Below are positions 41,323-50,985 of a stretch of DNA of 64,000 bases, piece after piece. This stretch comes from Butyrivibrio sp. MC2021 (GTDB lineage Bacteria; Bacillota; Clostridia; Lachnospirales; Lachnospiraceae). The first letter of the stretch is position 1, and every line of letters begins with the position of its first letter. The stretch covers positions 1,054,001 to 1,118,000 of the forward strand of contig NZ_JHXX01000001.1 of NCBI RefSeq assembly GCF_000621605.1, given 5' to 3'. The notes beneath the pieces were generated by a model. The model made no database searches, was not told the origin of the DNA, and was given only the letters and a program-made list of their open reading frames with translations. Both the position numbers and the translations under genes were made by a program.

Positions 41323-44300
41323 TTACACAAAAAGTGGAATATCCTTTCCAAACTTGAAGGAATATATGAATATCTCTTTGACCTTCCTGCCTGTGGCGGC
41401 CTCCAGAGCCCTCTTATAATACTGCAGCTGAATACTGTAGCGCTCCACCAGCTCCTCTTCGGTGTCCACTCTGTCGGTCTTGTAGTCCATGAGAACAATG
41501 TCATCTCCCTCAAAGAACCAGGCATCGATGATTCCCTGGATCAGCACGGTCTCTTCGGAGGTGAACCTTTCGTCCAGTTCCGATGCCGGGATTCCCATCA
41601 TAAAGGGCTTCTCCCGCATAAGATTGCCGCTGCTGTAAGCCTTCGCCATCCGCTGTCCAAGTCCCGAAGAAAGAAATGTGATAACATCCCCTCCCCAGAT
41701 GCTGTCAGGGTATTCCTTAGGGATAACACCCTTTTCGGAAAGTCTCTTCATCCAGCCGTAAACCTGTCCTGCGCTCAGATCCTCCCTGCCAAAAATATTG
41801 CCATCAAGAAGCTCCATTATCCTGTGATAGGCTGTTCCTCTGTCCGCACCGGAAAGCCTCTTTACAGGCTTATTCGCTGTCTGCTCCGTATTAGCTGCAG
41901 GTTCATAGTCTGCTCCTTCCGCAAATTCCGCCTCATGGCCAAAGACTTCTCCCATCTCTTCAAGCATATGCTTTTTAAGCTCTGTAACCGTGGTCTTGGT
42001 ATATAGCCCCTTAAGGTTCTCAAAGCCATAGCGGCTTTCGAACTTTTCCTTAAGGCGCTGTGCCAGTTCTCTGTCATAGCCTGACTCTACGCCCTGTTCA
42101 AGCTCTTCCTTCCTGAGATTTCCAAGGACATCACTGACCATCATCTTTTCCTTGAGGTCCTTATCGCAAAGAGCCGTGAGCTTAAGTGCGGGCACATCAT
42201 CTTTTACCCCGAACTTATCAAAGTTTTCGGGATCCAGATAATATTTCTCTATTACCTCCCTAAAGGCCGGATGCCCCGCCAGAGCATTTATGGTCCAGTC
42301 AAAATAGCTGGATGCTCCCAGCCTTACGGAAAACGGAAGAAGAAGCTGCTCCTGCACCAGAGGAAGTCGTGATAAAGCTTTGTTCAGCTTTCCCTCAAGA
42401 TTTTTAACGGAAGCGGTCATAATGAGCTTTTCCTTGGCTCTTGTAAGGGCAACATAAAATACACGAAGCTCTTCACCAAGGCTGTCTTTAGTCATCTTGT
42501 CCGCGATCATAAGGCGCTTTAAGGTGTCATATTTAAGCCTGTGCTCCAAATCTATGCATTTAACCCCAACGCCCATATCCACATCTGCGATGAGGTCTCC
42601 CTTGGTATCCCGGAGGTTGAAGTTCTTGTTCATGCCTGCCACAAAGACCACGGGGAATTCCAGTCCCTTACTCTTGTGTATACTCATGATCCTGACCACA
42701 TCGGCATTTTCGTCGATGATGCCCGCTTCGCCGTAGTCCACCTGGATGAGCTTGATGTGCTCGATATATCTTACAAAATGGAACAGTCCCTTAAAACTGC
42801 TCTTTTCGAAGGCAACAGCCTTTGATAAAAGCTGTTCCAGATTGGCCTTTCTCTGACTTCCTCCCGGCATGGCGCAGATATAGGCATCAAAGGAGGTTTT
42901 GTCTATTATATACTCCAAAAGCTCATGAACAGGGGTATAGACGGACATGTCCCTGAGTTCTTCGATAAAATCCGTGAAGGCTCTGAGCTTTTGAATCTCG
43001 CTGCTGCCAGCATCTTCTTTCCCAGTGATGACTCTTATAGCCTCATAAAATGAATCCTTTTCCCCGGCCTCTTCGTCCTCTTTTACCAGAACTCTGATCC
43101 CGGCCAGCTCCTCATCGGAAAAGCCGCCTATGCAGGAGTGCATGACACTTACCAGGGGAATATCCTGGGTGGGATTATCAAGAAGGCTAAGAAGATTCAG
43201 CATCACCGCCACTTCATAGGCCTCGAAATATCCGCTTTTTGACTCCACAAAGGCAGGAATCTGCTGGCCCTCAAGAACTCTCTTAAAGCAGGTGTCCCAG
43301 CCGCTGGTGGATCTAAGAAGGATGACGATATCCTTGAACCTGAGGCTGTTATCCTCCTGCATGAGCTCATGGATCCTCTCTGCTATGGCCAGTGCCTCTT
43401 TCTCCCTGGGGCTGTAGCCGTCATAATCAGAAAGGTCAAAGCTCTCAGTGTTTTCCTCCTGCTCCGGAGCGTCAATCACCTGCTCAGTGCCCTCGGTCTC
43501 GGAAACAGTATCAGTATCGTCAAAAGCTCCTCCCGATGTATCTACCATAATAAGCTCCGGGGTCACATCATAGGTTGAGGGTCCGTAGCTCTCTTTGGCG
43601 CCGTACACGAGCCTTGCATCCTGGTCGTATTCAACTCCTCCCAGGTCCTTGCCCATGATCCTGTCAAAAATGTAATTGGTTATATAAAGAACCTCTTTGC
43701 GGCTTCTGAAGTTCATGTGAAGATCTATTCGTCTGTCGGATGCTCCCGGGGTCTTATCATAGGTCCCCAGCTTTTCCATAAATATCTCAGGTCTTGCCAG
43801 CCTGAACTTATAGATACTCTGCTTCACATCGCCAACCATAAAGCGCTCCGAAACATCCGGGGTCTCACCGGAAATGGACTTAAGGATGAGCTCCTGAACA
43901 TTATTGCTGTCCTGATACTCATCGATAAGAACCTCCCTGAAATAGTTCCTGTACTCCAGGGCCACCGCTGTGGGGGTGCACATTTCTATTATCTCTTCGC
44001 AGGTCTTTCCCGCACACTCTTCCTCTCCGGGGTGATCCACAAGGATTCTCAGGGCGAAATGCTCCATGTCGGAGAAGTCAATGAGGCCCTTTTCTCTCTT
44101 TTTCTCATCAAATAGGGTCTTGAACTTCAGGGTCAGTCTGCAGAGCTCCTTCACGGCGCTGTCGCAGAGCTTCATCTGTTCCATGACTGTTCCGGAGGGC
44201 AGAGCCAGGTACTTTTCCATCATATCCTGGCGCTTTTTCTTGGCTGCGTTTCTTATCTTCTGAACCTCTTCCCTCTTTTCCTTGGAGACACTGTCGTCCT

Positions 44301-45153
44301 TGGTCCTGGGAAGGGTCTTGAAATCAATGCATCTAACCGCATCAAAGAGCTCGTCGTAGGTCTCCTTTTTAAGTACGGCTTCAAACTGCTCTGTCTCGTC
44401 CTGAAGATTGTCACCGTACATATAAGGTCCCTGAGGCTCGCAGCAGATTTTCTCCGCAGCCTTAAGGTCATCCCTGCACTCGGAAAGAATCCTTTTTACC
44501 GTGGAGATGCAGTCCTTAACCCAGGGAAGCTCCTCAAATTCTCCGTTGCACTCATAGTCCCTCATTCTGTCATTTATATAGTCCTCAGGCCAGGGCATAC
44601 TCATGGAAAAATCGTAAATGTCCATGATATAGCCAATGGCAGCCTCATCGCTGCTGCCGGTGCCGAAGTAATTCATGCAGTACAAAAAGTCAGGGTTCTC
44701 CCCCTCCCCTGCAAGAGCGTATTCCTGCTCCAGCATGTCCTGCATAACCTCCTCCTGGATAAGCTTCAGCTCTCCCTCATCTCCCACTCTGAAGGAGGGA
44801 TCCAGGCCGATATTGTTGAAATTGTTCTTAACAACATATTGGCAAAATGAGTCAATGGTGGTTATCTGGGCATTGTGGATAATGGTCTCCTGCTTCTGAA
44901 GATGCTTGTTTTCCGGCTCTTCCAGGAGCTTATTCTGAATTGCCAGTGTTATTTTTTCCTTCATCTGGGAGGCTGCCGCCTTGGTAAAGGTAACCACCAG
45001 GAGATGGTCGATATCAAGGCCCTGGCCTATCATCTGAATAATCCTCTCCACCAGAACCGCTGTCTTTCCTGAGCCTGCTGCCGCAGAAACCAGTATATTT
45101 GATTGTCTGGCGTCAATTACCGCCTGCTGTTCATCTGTAAACTTAATCGCCAT
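41323..45153 (-). CDS. addA: helicase-nuclease AddA
   Basis: This 1276-residue protein is the AddA subunit of the Firmicute double-strand-break repair complex AddAB, with a 3'-to-5' helicase and nuclease. Walker A is SAAAGSGKTAVLVERI near residues 23-38; LIDEYQDSN is Walker B, and MSIHKSKGLEFPVVFVAG is helicase motif V. The C-terminal nuclease motif is MDYKTDRV (about 1222-1229), which cuts 3'-ended strands. AAGGTGG precedes the ATG. It follows addB by nine bases, the normal order, and converges with the CPBP gene. Confidence 0.96.
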   Translation of the reverse strand: MAIKFTDEQQAVIDARQSNILVSAAAGSGKTAVLVERIIQMIGQGLDIDHLLVVTFTKAAASQMKEKITLAIQNKLLEEPENKHLQKQETIIHNAQITTIDSFCQYVVKNNFNNIGLDPSFRVGDEGELKLIQEEVMQDMLEQEYALAGEGENPDFLYCMNYFGTGSSDEAAIGYIMDIYDFSMSMPWPEDYINDRMRDYECNGEFEELPWVKDCISTVKRILSECRDDLKAAEKICCEPQGPYMYGDNLQDETEQFEAVLKKETYDELFDAVRCIDFKTLPRTKDDSVSKEKREEVQKIRNAAKKKRQDMMEKYLALPSGTVMEQMKLCDSAVKELCRLTLKFKTLFDEKKREKGLIDFSDMEHFALRILVDHPGEEECAGKTCEEIIEMCTPTAVALEYRNYFREVLIDEYQDSNNVQELILKSISGETPDVSERFMVGDVKQSIYKFRLARPEIFMEKLGTYDKTPGASDRRIDLHMNFRSRKEVLYITNYIFDRIMGKDLGGVEYDQDARLVYGAKESYGPSTYDVTPELIMVDTSGGAFDDTDTVSETEGTEQVIDAPEQEENTESFDLSDYDGYSPREKEALAIAERIHELMQEDNSLRFKDIVILLRSTSGWDTCFKRVLEGQQIPAFVESKSGYFEAYEVAVMLNLLSLLDNPTQDIPLVSVMHSCIGGFSDEELAGIRVLVKEDEEAGEKDSFYEAIRVITGKEDAGSSEIQKLRAFTDFIEELRDMSVYTPVHELLEYIIDKTSFDAYICAMPGGSQRKANLEQLLSKAVAFEKSSFKGLFHFVRYIEHIKLIQVDYGEAGIIDENADVVRIMSIHKSKGLEFPVVFVAGMNKNFNLRDTKGDLIADVDMGVGVKCIDLEHRLKYDTLKRLMIADKMTKDSLGEELRVFYVALTRAKEKLIMTASVKNLEGKLNKALSRLPLVQEQLLLPFSVRLGASSYFDWTINALAGHPAFREVIEKYYLDPENFDKFGVKDDVPALKLTALCDKDLKEKMMVSDVLGNLRKEELEQGVESGYDRELAQRLKEKFESRYGFENLKGLYTKTTVTELKKHMLEEMGEVFGHEAEFAEGADYEPAANTEQTANKPVKRLSGADRGTAYHRIMELLDGNIFGREDLSAGQVYGWMKRLSEKGVIPKEYPDSIWGGDVITFLSSGLGQRMAKAYSSGNLMREKPFMMGIPASELDERFTSEETVLIQGIIDAWFFEGDDIVLMDYKTDRVDTEEELVERYSIQLQYYKRALEAATGRKVKEIFIYSFKFGKDIPLFV

Positions 45154-45162
45154 ATTACCACC

Positions 45163-48100
45163 TTAAGTTTCCTGTTCCTTGTATTTATTTCTGATGGCCT
45201 CAAGAGCTGCCTCATTGTCCATATCCAGGGTCCTTTTTGAATATCCCGGGATCTTGTCGTCGTAGCCGCAGACAGACCTGTAGTCGCAATAGGTGCAGGA
45301 GCTCCTGTTTCCGGCTTCGTAGGGGTTAACGGAGATATCACCCTGAAGGATCCGCTTTCCGTACTCTCTGACCTTGTCATTTACATATCTGGAAATGTAC
45401 TGATAATCCTCACTTCCGGCCACGCCTGAATCCTTGGAATAGCCCCCCTTCTTAAGGAGCTTCACCGGGATCACATCGGATCTGCCATCCAGGCCCTCAT
45501 GGAGCAGCTGAACCACGGTATCATCCGCATTTACAAGGCCTGTGGTCCTGAGTTCATTTCTGATGAGGTCATTGATAGCATCCGGTTGCATATCTTCCTG
45601 CCCTCCGATAATAGGATCGTCCACATGGTAGTACAGGACTGCTGCCGGCACGATTTCCTTATCAGGATTTTTTGCTTTTTCCATTGCCCGGGCCACATTC
45701 ATATACATCACCAACTGCAGCGAAAGCCCGTGGTAAAGCGACGCGATGCTGAATTTCTTTTTGCCGGATTTAAAGTCTATGATCTTGATGTAAACATGAT
45801 CCGGATCTTCGTACAGATCAACCCGGTCAATTCTTCCTCTGAGCTTCATTTTTTGGAGAATATCGCCCTTTTCTTCCTCTGAAAGCTCCACGTTGATATC
45901 CGCTATATCACCGGCCTGGCGGAAGTCCATTTCCACAAATGCAGGCTCAAAGCGGCCTTTGGACAGCTGATATTTTAATGTATCAACCGTTCTCGAAAGA
46001 ATCCTGTAGATACGGTCTATCAGGAACTGATTTCTGGCGCTGCTGTACAAAATTGTATTTCCGTATTTGTCAGCACATGTTGTTAAAGCCTGTTTTAATA
46101 TTTCATCAGAATCCTCTTTTGACATACTCCTAAAGTCCAGCTTCCTGCTGATGACTTCAGAGGTATACTTCTCCAGAACATCGTGGTACACCTCTCCCAG
46201 GTCCGCCACGTCGAATTTGTACTCTTTTCTCTCCTGAAGATCCAGGCCGTACCTGAGGAAATGGGCGTAGCAGCAGGAGGCAAACTTCTCCAGGCGGCTT
46301 ACGCTGTTTTCCAGGATGGCTCCGTAGAGAGCCCTGGCCAGCTCTTTTGCCAGAGGTTTATCCTCATAGTGTGAAAAGGCCGCATCTTTAAGCCTCTCCA
46401 GCAGCTGATTTTTGTCGGAATAATCCTGAAGCACCTTGTAAAGGGTATAAAAATCCCGGATCTTGTCCTTATAAAGTGTCCCCGCAGCGTAGCTTCTGAG
46501 CATCTCGGAGAGCGTATCGCAGCTGTCTGCCACGGACACGTTCTGGGACTCAAAGGAGCCCTCCTGGGGTCTTTCCACGGTAAGTCCCTCAAACATCTGC
46601 ATAAGCTTTGGAATAAGATATGCAGGGCGAAGGGATTTACCCTCCTTGTCGATCTCCGAATACGACAAGAACAGCTTGTCCGTGGGCTTGGTCAGGTTCA
46701 TATAAAGATAAAGTCTCTGAATATACATTTGCTGCCTGGGTGTGGGCGCCAGCTCAATGCCGGTGTCCAGCTCCGACAGAAACTGCCTGTCTATATCGGA
46801 CAGAATTCCGCCGCCCCCGGCGCTTTTGGGGATCGCGCCGTCATTGACTCCCATAAAGAACAGGACCCTGATCTCCTTGAGACGGCTTCTTTCTATATCT
46901 CCCACGATTATCCTGTCAACGTCCTGGGGAATGGTTCCCACCTCTATCTTGCCAAAGCCCACCTCGAGAATATCCCTGTACTCAGGCAGAGTCAGGGTCT
47001 CTCCTCCGATGAGGCTGTCCATCTGAAGAAGGAGGTTCATGATCTTTTCATAGATCTGGTCATACTCCCTGGCTTTTCTGTTATTGCCGGCTTTCTTGAA
47101 TCTGTCCGCGTATTGCTGCAGCTTCTCCTCTGACCGGTTCTTTTCAATGACTGAGATAATAGCCGAGGTTATATCCTTCACGGTGCCGCTCTTTTGGTCA
47201 AAAAGTGGCTTTAGCTGCTCCGTGATCCTTGATCTCATATCCTCAAGCCTTGCCAAAAGCTCCACTTCCTTCAGGTCCTGATCCTCGTTCTTTGGCTTAA
47301 AACGTCTTGGCATGCGGCGAAGGAACTTGTCCTCCCACTGCTTTGTCCCGCTTATTCCAAGGGCCCTGACGTAATTCTCCAGGATATCCGTATCCTCCCT
47401 GGAAAAATCAGTCATTCCGCTTCTCATATAGTGGAAGACGTCCTCGTACTTATAGCCTGAGATAACGATATTTATTGCACTTGTCACATATTCCACAAAG
47501 GGGTTCAGAAGAAGGCTCATATTCCTGTCGATATAAACCGGGATTCCGAACTTGTCCGCCTCTCTGCTGATGATATCCCCGTAGTCCTCCAGAGATCCGC
47601 AGACAATGGCAATATCCCTGTAGGAGAGATTCTTATCCCTGACAATGTCCGTGATCTTGATCATGGTCTGTCTTATCTCCTCCGCAGGGTTTCCGGCGCT
47701 GTAGACCTCTATGGTCTCGTTTTCTGCCGTATATTTTTTGTTGTTATATCTGAAAAGATTCTCTTCGAGGAAAGAAGCGGGAGCGTTACCTTCAAGTCTG
47801 TAAACCGGCTTGTGGGTAAGTCTTATATCGCCGCTTTCTCCCTCCCTGCGAAGCTTCCTGTAGGTCTCAAAATCAGGAAGACTTCCCACAGAGGCCATAT
47901 TTTCCTGCTCCACCTGATACATAAGTTTTTCCAGGTCTCTGACGGTCTTTTTGCCCAGCATAAAGAGCTCCTGCTCCTCAAAGCCGGGATCATAAGGATC
48001 CTCCTCAGGGCTTATGGTCACAGAGACCATGACCTCACTGCAGGTAGCCAGAAGCTTTTTTATTACCCTGTACTGAATGGGGGTAAAGCCGGTGAAGCCG

Positions 48101-48702
48101 TCGAAGATCACAACGCTGCCCTTAAGGATCCGGGAGCTGTCTATGGCCTTGCAAAGAAGGTCCAGAGTCTCCTCGGTGGTTATGTAGTTGCCCTCTATAT
48201 ATTTAAGGAATTCGCTGTAGAGAAGTTTGAGATCCTTAAGCTTGGAGCTGAGAGCCCCCTTGCCGGAGCTTTTTTCCAGTAAAACAGACAGCTCCTGATC
48301 TCCTATGCCATATTGCATGAATTCAGATATTGTAGACTTGACTTCATCGATGTAGCCTGGCTTATGCATGTTCTTTCCGATAACCGGAAGCCTCTCCCCC
48401 AGGGTATCCGCCACATGGCGAAGCACAAGGCTTTTTCCCACATCGTCAAGCACAGAAAAAGAGCCAAGGCCTGTTTCCTCAAAAATTCTGTAGGAAAGCC
48501 TGCCAAAGCTCAGTACATCAATGTTCATTATTGCCCCCAGGGGATGCATTTTCACCACATCCATCTGGGTCTGCATCGTAAACTGATCAGGAACTATAAT
48601 AAAAAACTGCCCGGTATTATCCTTAAGACTCCTGTCAATAACGTCTTTGTATAATGTGGTGCTCTTTCCCGCACCGGATGCCCCAAAACAAAATCTTAAC
48701 AT
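45163..48702 (-). CDS. addB: helicase-nuclease AddB
   Basis: This 1179-residue protein is the AddB subunit. The N-terminal P-loop is FGASGAGKST (residues 6-15). The C-terminal nuclease domain includes MKLRGRIDRVDLYED and IIDFKSGKK. It is closed by the iron-sulfur set CCYAHFLRYGL (first Cys) and CTYCDYRSVC, which together give the four cysteines known from B. subtilis AddB. The start codon has no normal ribosome site; a stop lies in frame just upstream, so no longer form is possible. A tiny frame MRLFELQLGVC overlaps the start and could couple translation. It lies 55 bases after the EAL gene. Confidence 0.95.
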   Translation of the reverse strand: MLRFCFGASGAGKSTTLYKDVIDRSLKDNTGQFFIIVPDQFTMQTQMDVVKMHPLGAIMNIDVLSFGRLSYRIFEETGLGSFSVLDDVGKSLVLRHVADTLGERLPVIGKNMHKPGYIDEVKSTISEFMQYGIGDQELSVLLEKSSGKGALSSKLKDLKLLYSEFLKYIEGNYITTEETLDLLCKAIDSSRILKGSVVIFDGFTGFTPIQYRVIKKLLATCSEVMVSVTISPEEDPYDPGFEEQELFMLGKKTVRDLEKLMYQVEQENMASVGSLPDFETYRKLRREGESGDIRLTHKPVYRLEGNAPASFLEENLFRYNNKKYTAENETIEVYSAGNPAEEIRQTMIKITDIVRDKNLSYRDIAIVCGSLEDYGDIISREADKFGIPVYIDRNMSLLLNPFVEYVTSAINIVISGYKYEDVFHYMRSGMTDFSREDTDILENYVRALGISGTKQWEDKFLRRMPRRFKPKNEDQDLKEVELLARLEDMRSRITEQLKPLFDQKSGTVKDITSAIISVIEKNRSEEKLQQYADRFKKAGNNRKAREYDQIYEKIMNLLLQMDSLIGGETLTLPEYRDILEVGFGKIEVGTIPQDVDRIIVGDIERSRLKEIRVLFFMGVNDGAIPKSAGGGGILSDIDRQFLSELDTGIELAPTPRQQMYIQRLYLYMNLTKPTDKLFLSYSEIDKEGKSLRPAYLIPKLMQMFEGLTVERPQEGSFESQNVSVADSCDTLSEMLRSYAAGTLYKDKIRDFYTLYKVLQDYSDKNQLLERLKDAAFSHYEDKPLAKELARALYGAILENSVSRLEKFASCCYAHFLRYGLDLQERKEYKFDVADLGEVYHDVLEKYTSEVISRKLDFRSMSKEDSDEILKQALTTCADKYGNTILYSSARNQFLIDRIYRILSRTVDTLKYQLSKGRFEPAFVEMDFRQAGDIADINVELSEEEKGDILQKMKLRGRIDRVDLYEDPDHVYIKIIDFKSGKKKFSIASLYHGLSLQLVMYMNVARAMEKAKNPDKEIVPAAVLYYHVDDPIIGGQEDMQPDAINDLIRNELRTTGLVNADDTVVQLLHEGLDGRSDVIPVKLLKKGGYSKDSGVAGSEDYQYISRYVNDKVREYGKRILQGDISVNPYEAGNRSSCTYCDYRSVCGYDDKIPGYSKRTLDMDNEAALEAIRNKYKEQET

Positions 48703-48757
48703 ACCCCAAGCTGCAGCTCAAAAAGCCGCATTCCTCCAACATGTTTCAGCCATTTTC

Positions 48758-50899
48758 CTAGCTGTTTCCGTAGATAAGCTCATCACTGATCTCATCAGCA
48801 TATCTGCAGCAGGAAATGTACTTCCACCTGTTATTATAATAAAAAGGAAGTATCATGTACATCTGCATTCTTCCCCCGTCTCCCGGTATGGCGGAGTGGT
48901 AATAATCCACAATATACTGCCTTCCGGACTCTTTTACCCTGTCGTTGGCGGTGGTAATATCATAAAACTTTCTGAATCTCTCTCTTTCTTCCTTGTAGAG
49001 ATACATATTTGAGTACAGCTGTACCGCCATCACCGCATTTCTCTCCACATCGGTGACAGGAAGCTGATCACCGTTAAGGAAGATATTATCAACGGTTCCG
49101 TCCTCATCATAGAGATCCACTCTGAAATACTGGCTAAACACATGGGCCATGGCCACATGAATATTATCAGCCAGCTTGCTGTCTCCGTATACCGTAAGAT
49201 TTCTGGTGACTATGGCAACAGCGGCCTTTTCTCCATGTCTGGACAGGAACCTCATCTTGGTGCTGAGGACACTGCCGTTTACGATAAAATCGCCTTCCGC
49301 CCTGTGGTTATAGGCCTTCTCAGCGACCTTTGCCATCTCAAGAAGCCTTTTTACCTCATTCAGGTCACGATTGGCATTCCTTTTGTCAGCCTCCGCAAGG
49401 CTGGATATGCCAATGGAGCTGAGGACCTCCTCATAAGCGCTGTTGGCATAAAGGAAGCTCATTTTGTCATCAACAATCTCAAGAACTGCTATGGGAAGGT
49501 TATTAAAGACCTCCATATTCTTCTCACGAAGAGGAGTTGTTCCCATGAAGTTAACTTCGCCAATATCATCATAATAGCCGTTTAAAGAGCAGTCTTCACA
49601 GTTTTCAAAGCTGTATTCCTGGGCAAAATCCATCTCATCCACAGGCTTGGGTTTTCCAAAGAGATACCCCTGTAGCCTCTCGCAGCCGATCCTTCTCAGG
49701 AATTCATACTGTTCCCTGGTCTCCACGCCCTCTGCCAGGGTGTGTATTCCCAGCTCTTTAGCCATATTAACTATGGATGAAAGAATAACCTTGGTCCTTT
49801 GATTGGTCTCAAAGTCCCTGAGGAAATTCATATCAATCTTAAGCATGTCAAAATCATAGATCTTCAGGTTGTTCAAAGAACTGTAGCCTGCCCCGAAATC
49901 ATCCATCCATACCTGATAGCCTTCTTCTCTGAACTTTTTTATCTGGTCGTTCAGGAAATTCTCACCGGCAGCGATGGCGCTCTCTGTGATCTCTATATTT
50001 ATGAGATTTACTGGGATATCATATTTTTCTCTGCACTTATTTACCTCTGAAAAGATATCGCAGAGCTCGAAATCAAGCCTCGACAGATTGACGGACACCG
50101 GCATTACAGCCAGTCCATAGTCTATATCCTGCCTAAGGTCATGGCACACCTGCTCAATGATGTAGGTATCCAGCTTGTGTACCAGGTGTACACTCTCCAG
50201 AACCTCCACGAAGATTGCCGGGGAGATGATGCCATACTGAGGGTCTATCCACCTTGCCAGGGCCTCGTAGCCGCATACTTTTCCCGTAAGGGCTCTGACC
50301 TCTTTCTGGTAGTAAACCTTGAAATAACGCTGTTTAAATGCGTTTTCGAAGTTATCTATAACATACTGCTTAAGCTCATTCTTTTTGCTGAGCTCTTCGC
50401 TGTAAAAATTGTAATCCTTATCATATACCCTGATGACGTCGTCGCAGGCAATCTTGGCCCTGTCTATAAGGATAACACTGTCCTGCTCTTTACCTGTGGC
50501 CTGATAGATGCCGGCCTTTATACGCAGGTGAAGCCCCTTTTCATACTTAACGGCAGCTTCATCCAAAGCTTTCAGTTTTTTTAGTATTTCCTCTTTTTCC
50601 AGGGATTTTGTGAGAATTATGAACTGATCTCCGCTTGTGCGGGCAGCAAAATCATCAGAAAAAATGCCCTGAATCTCCCGAGCCAGGCCTCGAAGAAACT
50701 CATTTCCTCCGGCAAAGCCGTACCTTTGGTTAAAGGCCTTGAAATTCATGACATTCAAATAAATGATGACAGCACCTTCATTTACCAGGTCCTGACCTCC
50801 GTCCCGAATCACATCCAATATTCCGGTCAAATTAAGCAAACCAGTAAGTTCGTCGATGTTTCCCGCCTTACCGGTTTCGCATTGATCCAGATTCACCAT
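48758..50899 (-). CDS. EAL-domain c-di-GMP phosphodiesterase with degenerate GGDEF
   Basis: This protein of about 713 residues has no membrane segment. A GGDEF domain (about 15-150) lacks the active loop, reading TSGDQF. The EAL domain (about 165-420) looks active: YEALARW, NIEITESA, DDFGAGYSSL, LKIDMNFL and AEGVETREQY, with the Glu and Asp metal ligands. A C-terminal extension (about 440-700) includes a PAS-like region (NNLPIAVLEIVDDKMSFLYAN). It should break c-di-GMP to pGpG. The chosen start has GAGGGG upstream; a further ATG at 50911 is possible. Linkage with addBA downstream is unexplained. Confidence 0.9.
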   Translation of the reverse strand: MVNLDQCETGKAGNIDELTGLLNLTGILDVIRDGGQDLVNEGAVIIYLNVMNFKAFNQRYGFAGGNEFLRGLAREIQGIFSDDFAARTSGDQFIILTKSLEKEEILKKLKALDEAAVKYEKGLHLRIKAGIYQATGKEQDSVILIDRAKIACDDVIRVYDKDYNFYSEELSKKNELKQYVIDNFENAFKQRYFKVYYQKEVRALTGKVCGYEALARWIDPQYGIISPAIFVEVLESVHLVHKLDTYIIEQVCHDLRQDIDYGLAVMPVSVNLSRLDFELCDIFSEVNKCREKYDIPVNLINIEITESAIAAGENFLNDQIKKFREEGYQVWMDDFGAGYSSLNNLKIYDFDMLKIDMNFLRDFETNQRTKVILSSIVNMAKELGIHTLAEGVETREQYEFLRRIGCERLQGYLFGKPKPVDEMDFAQEYSFENCEDCSLNGYYDDIGEVNFMGTTPLREKNMEVFNNLPIAVLEIVDDKMSFLYANSAYEEVLSSIGISSLAEADKRNANRDLNEVKRLLEMAKVAEKAYNHRAEGDFIVNGSVLSTKMRFLSRHGEKAAVAIVTRNLTVYGDSKLADNIHVAMAHVFSQYFRVDLYDEDGTVDNIFLNGDQLPVTDVERNAVMAVQLYSNMYLYKEERERFRKFYDITTANDRVKESGRQYIVDYYHSAIPGDGGRMQMYMILPFYYNNRWKYISCCRYADEISDELIYGNS

Positions 50900-50985
50900 A
50901 CTGCCCCTCATGATAAAAATACGTATTCACGCTATAATTTTATCATAATATTATTACAGCAATTGTTAAATTTCTCTTATATATA

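Noticed and set aside
48703-48757. A leader peptide for addB as a firm gene
   Set aside because: The proposed frame is 11 codons, and its ribosome site is too close to its ATG to be convincing.
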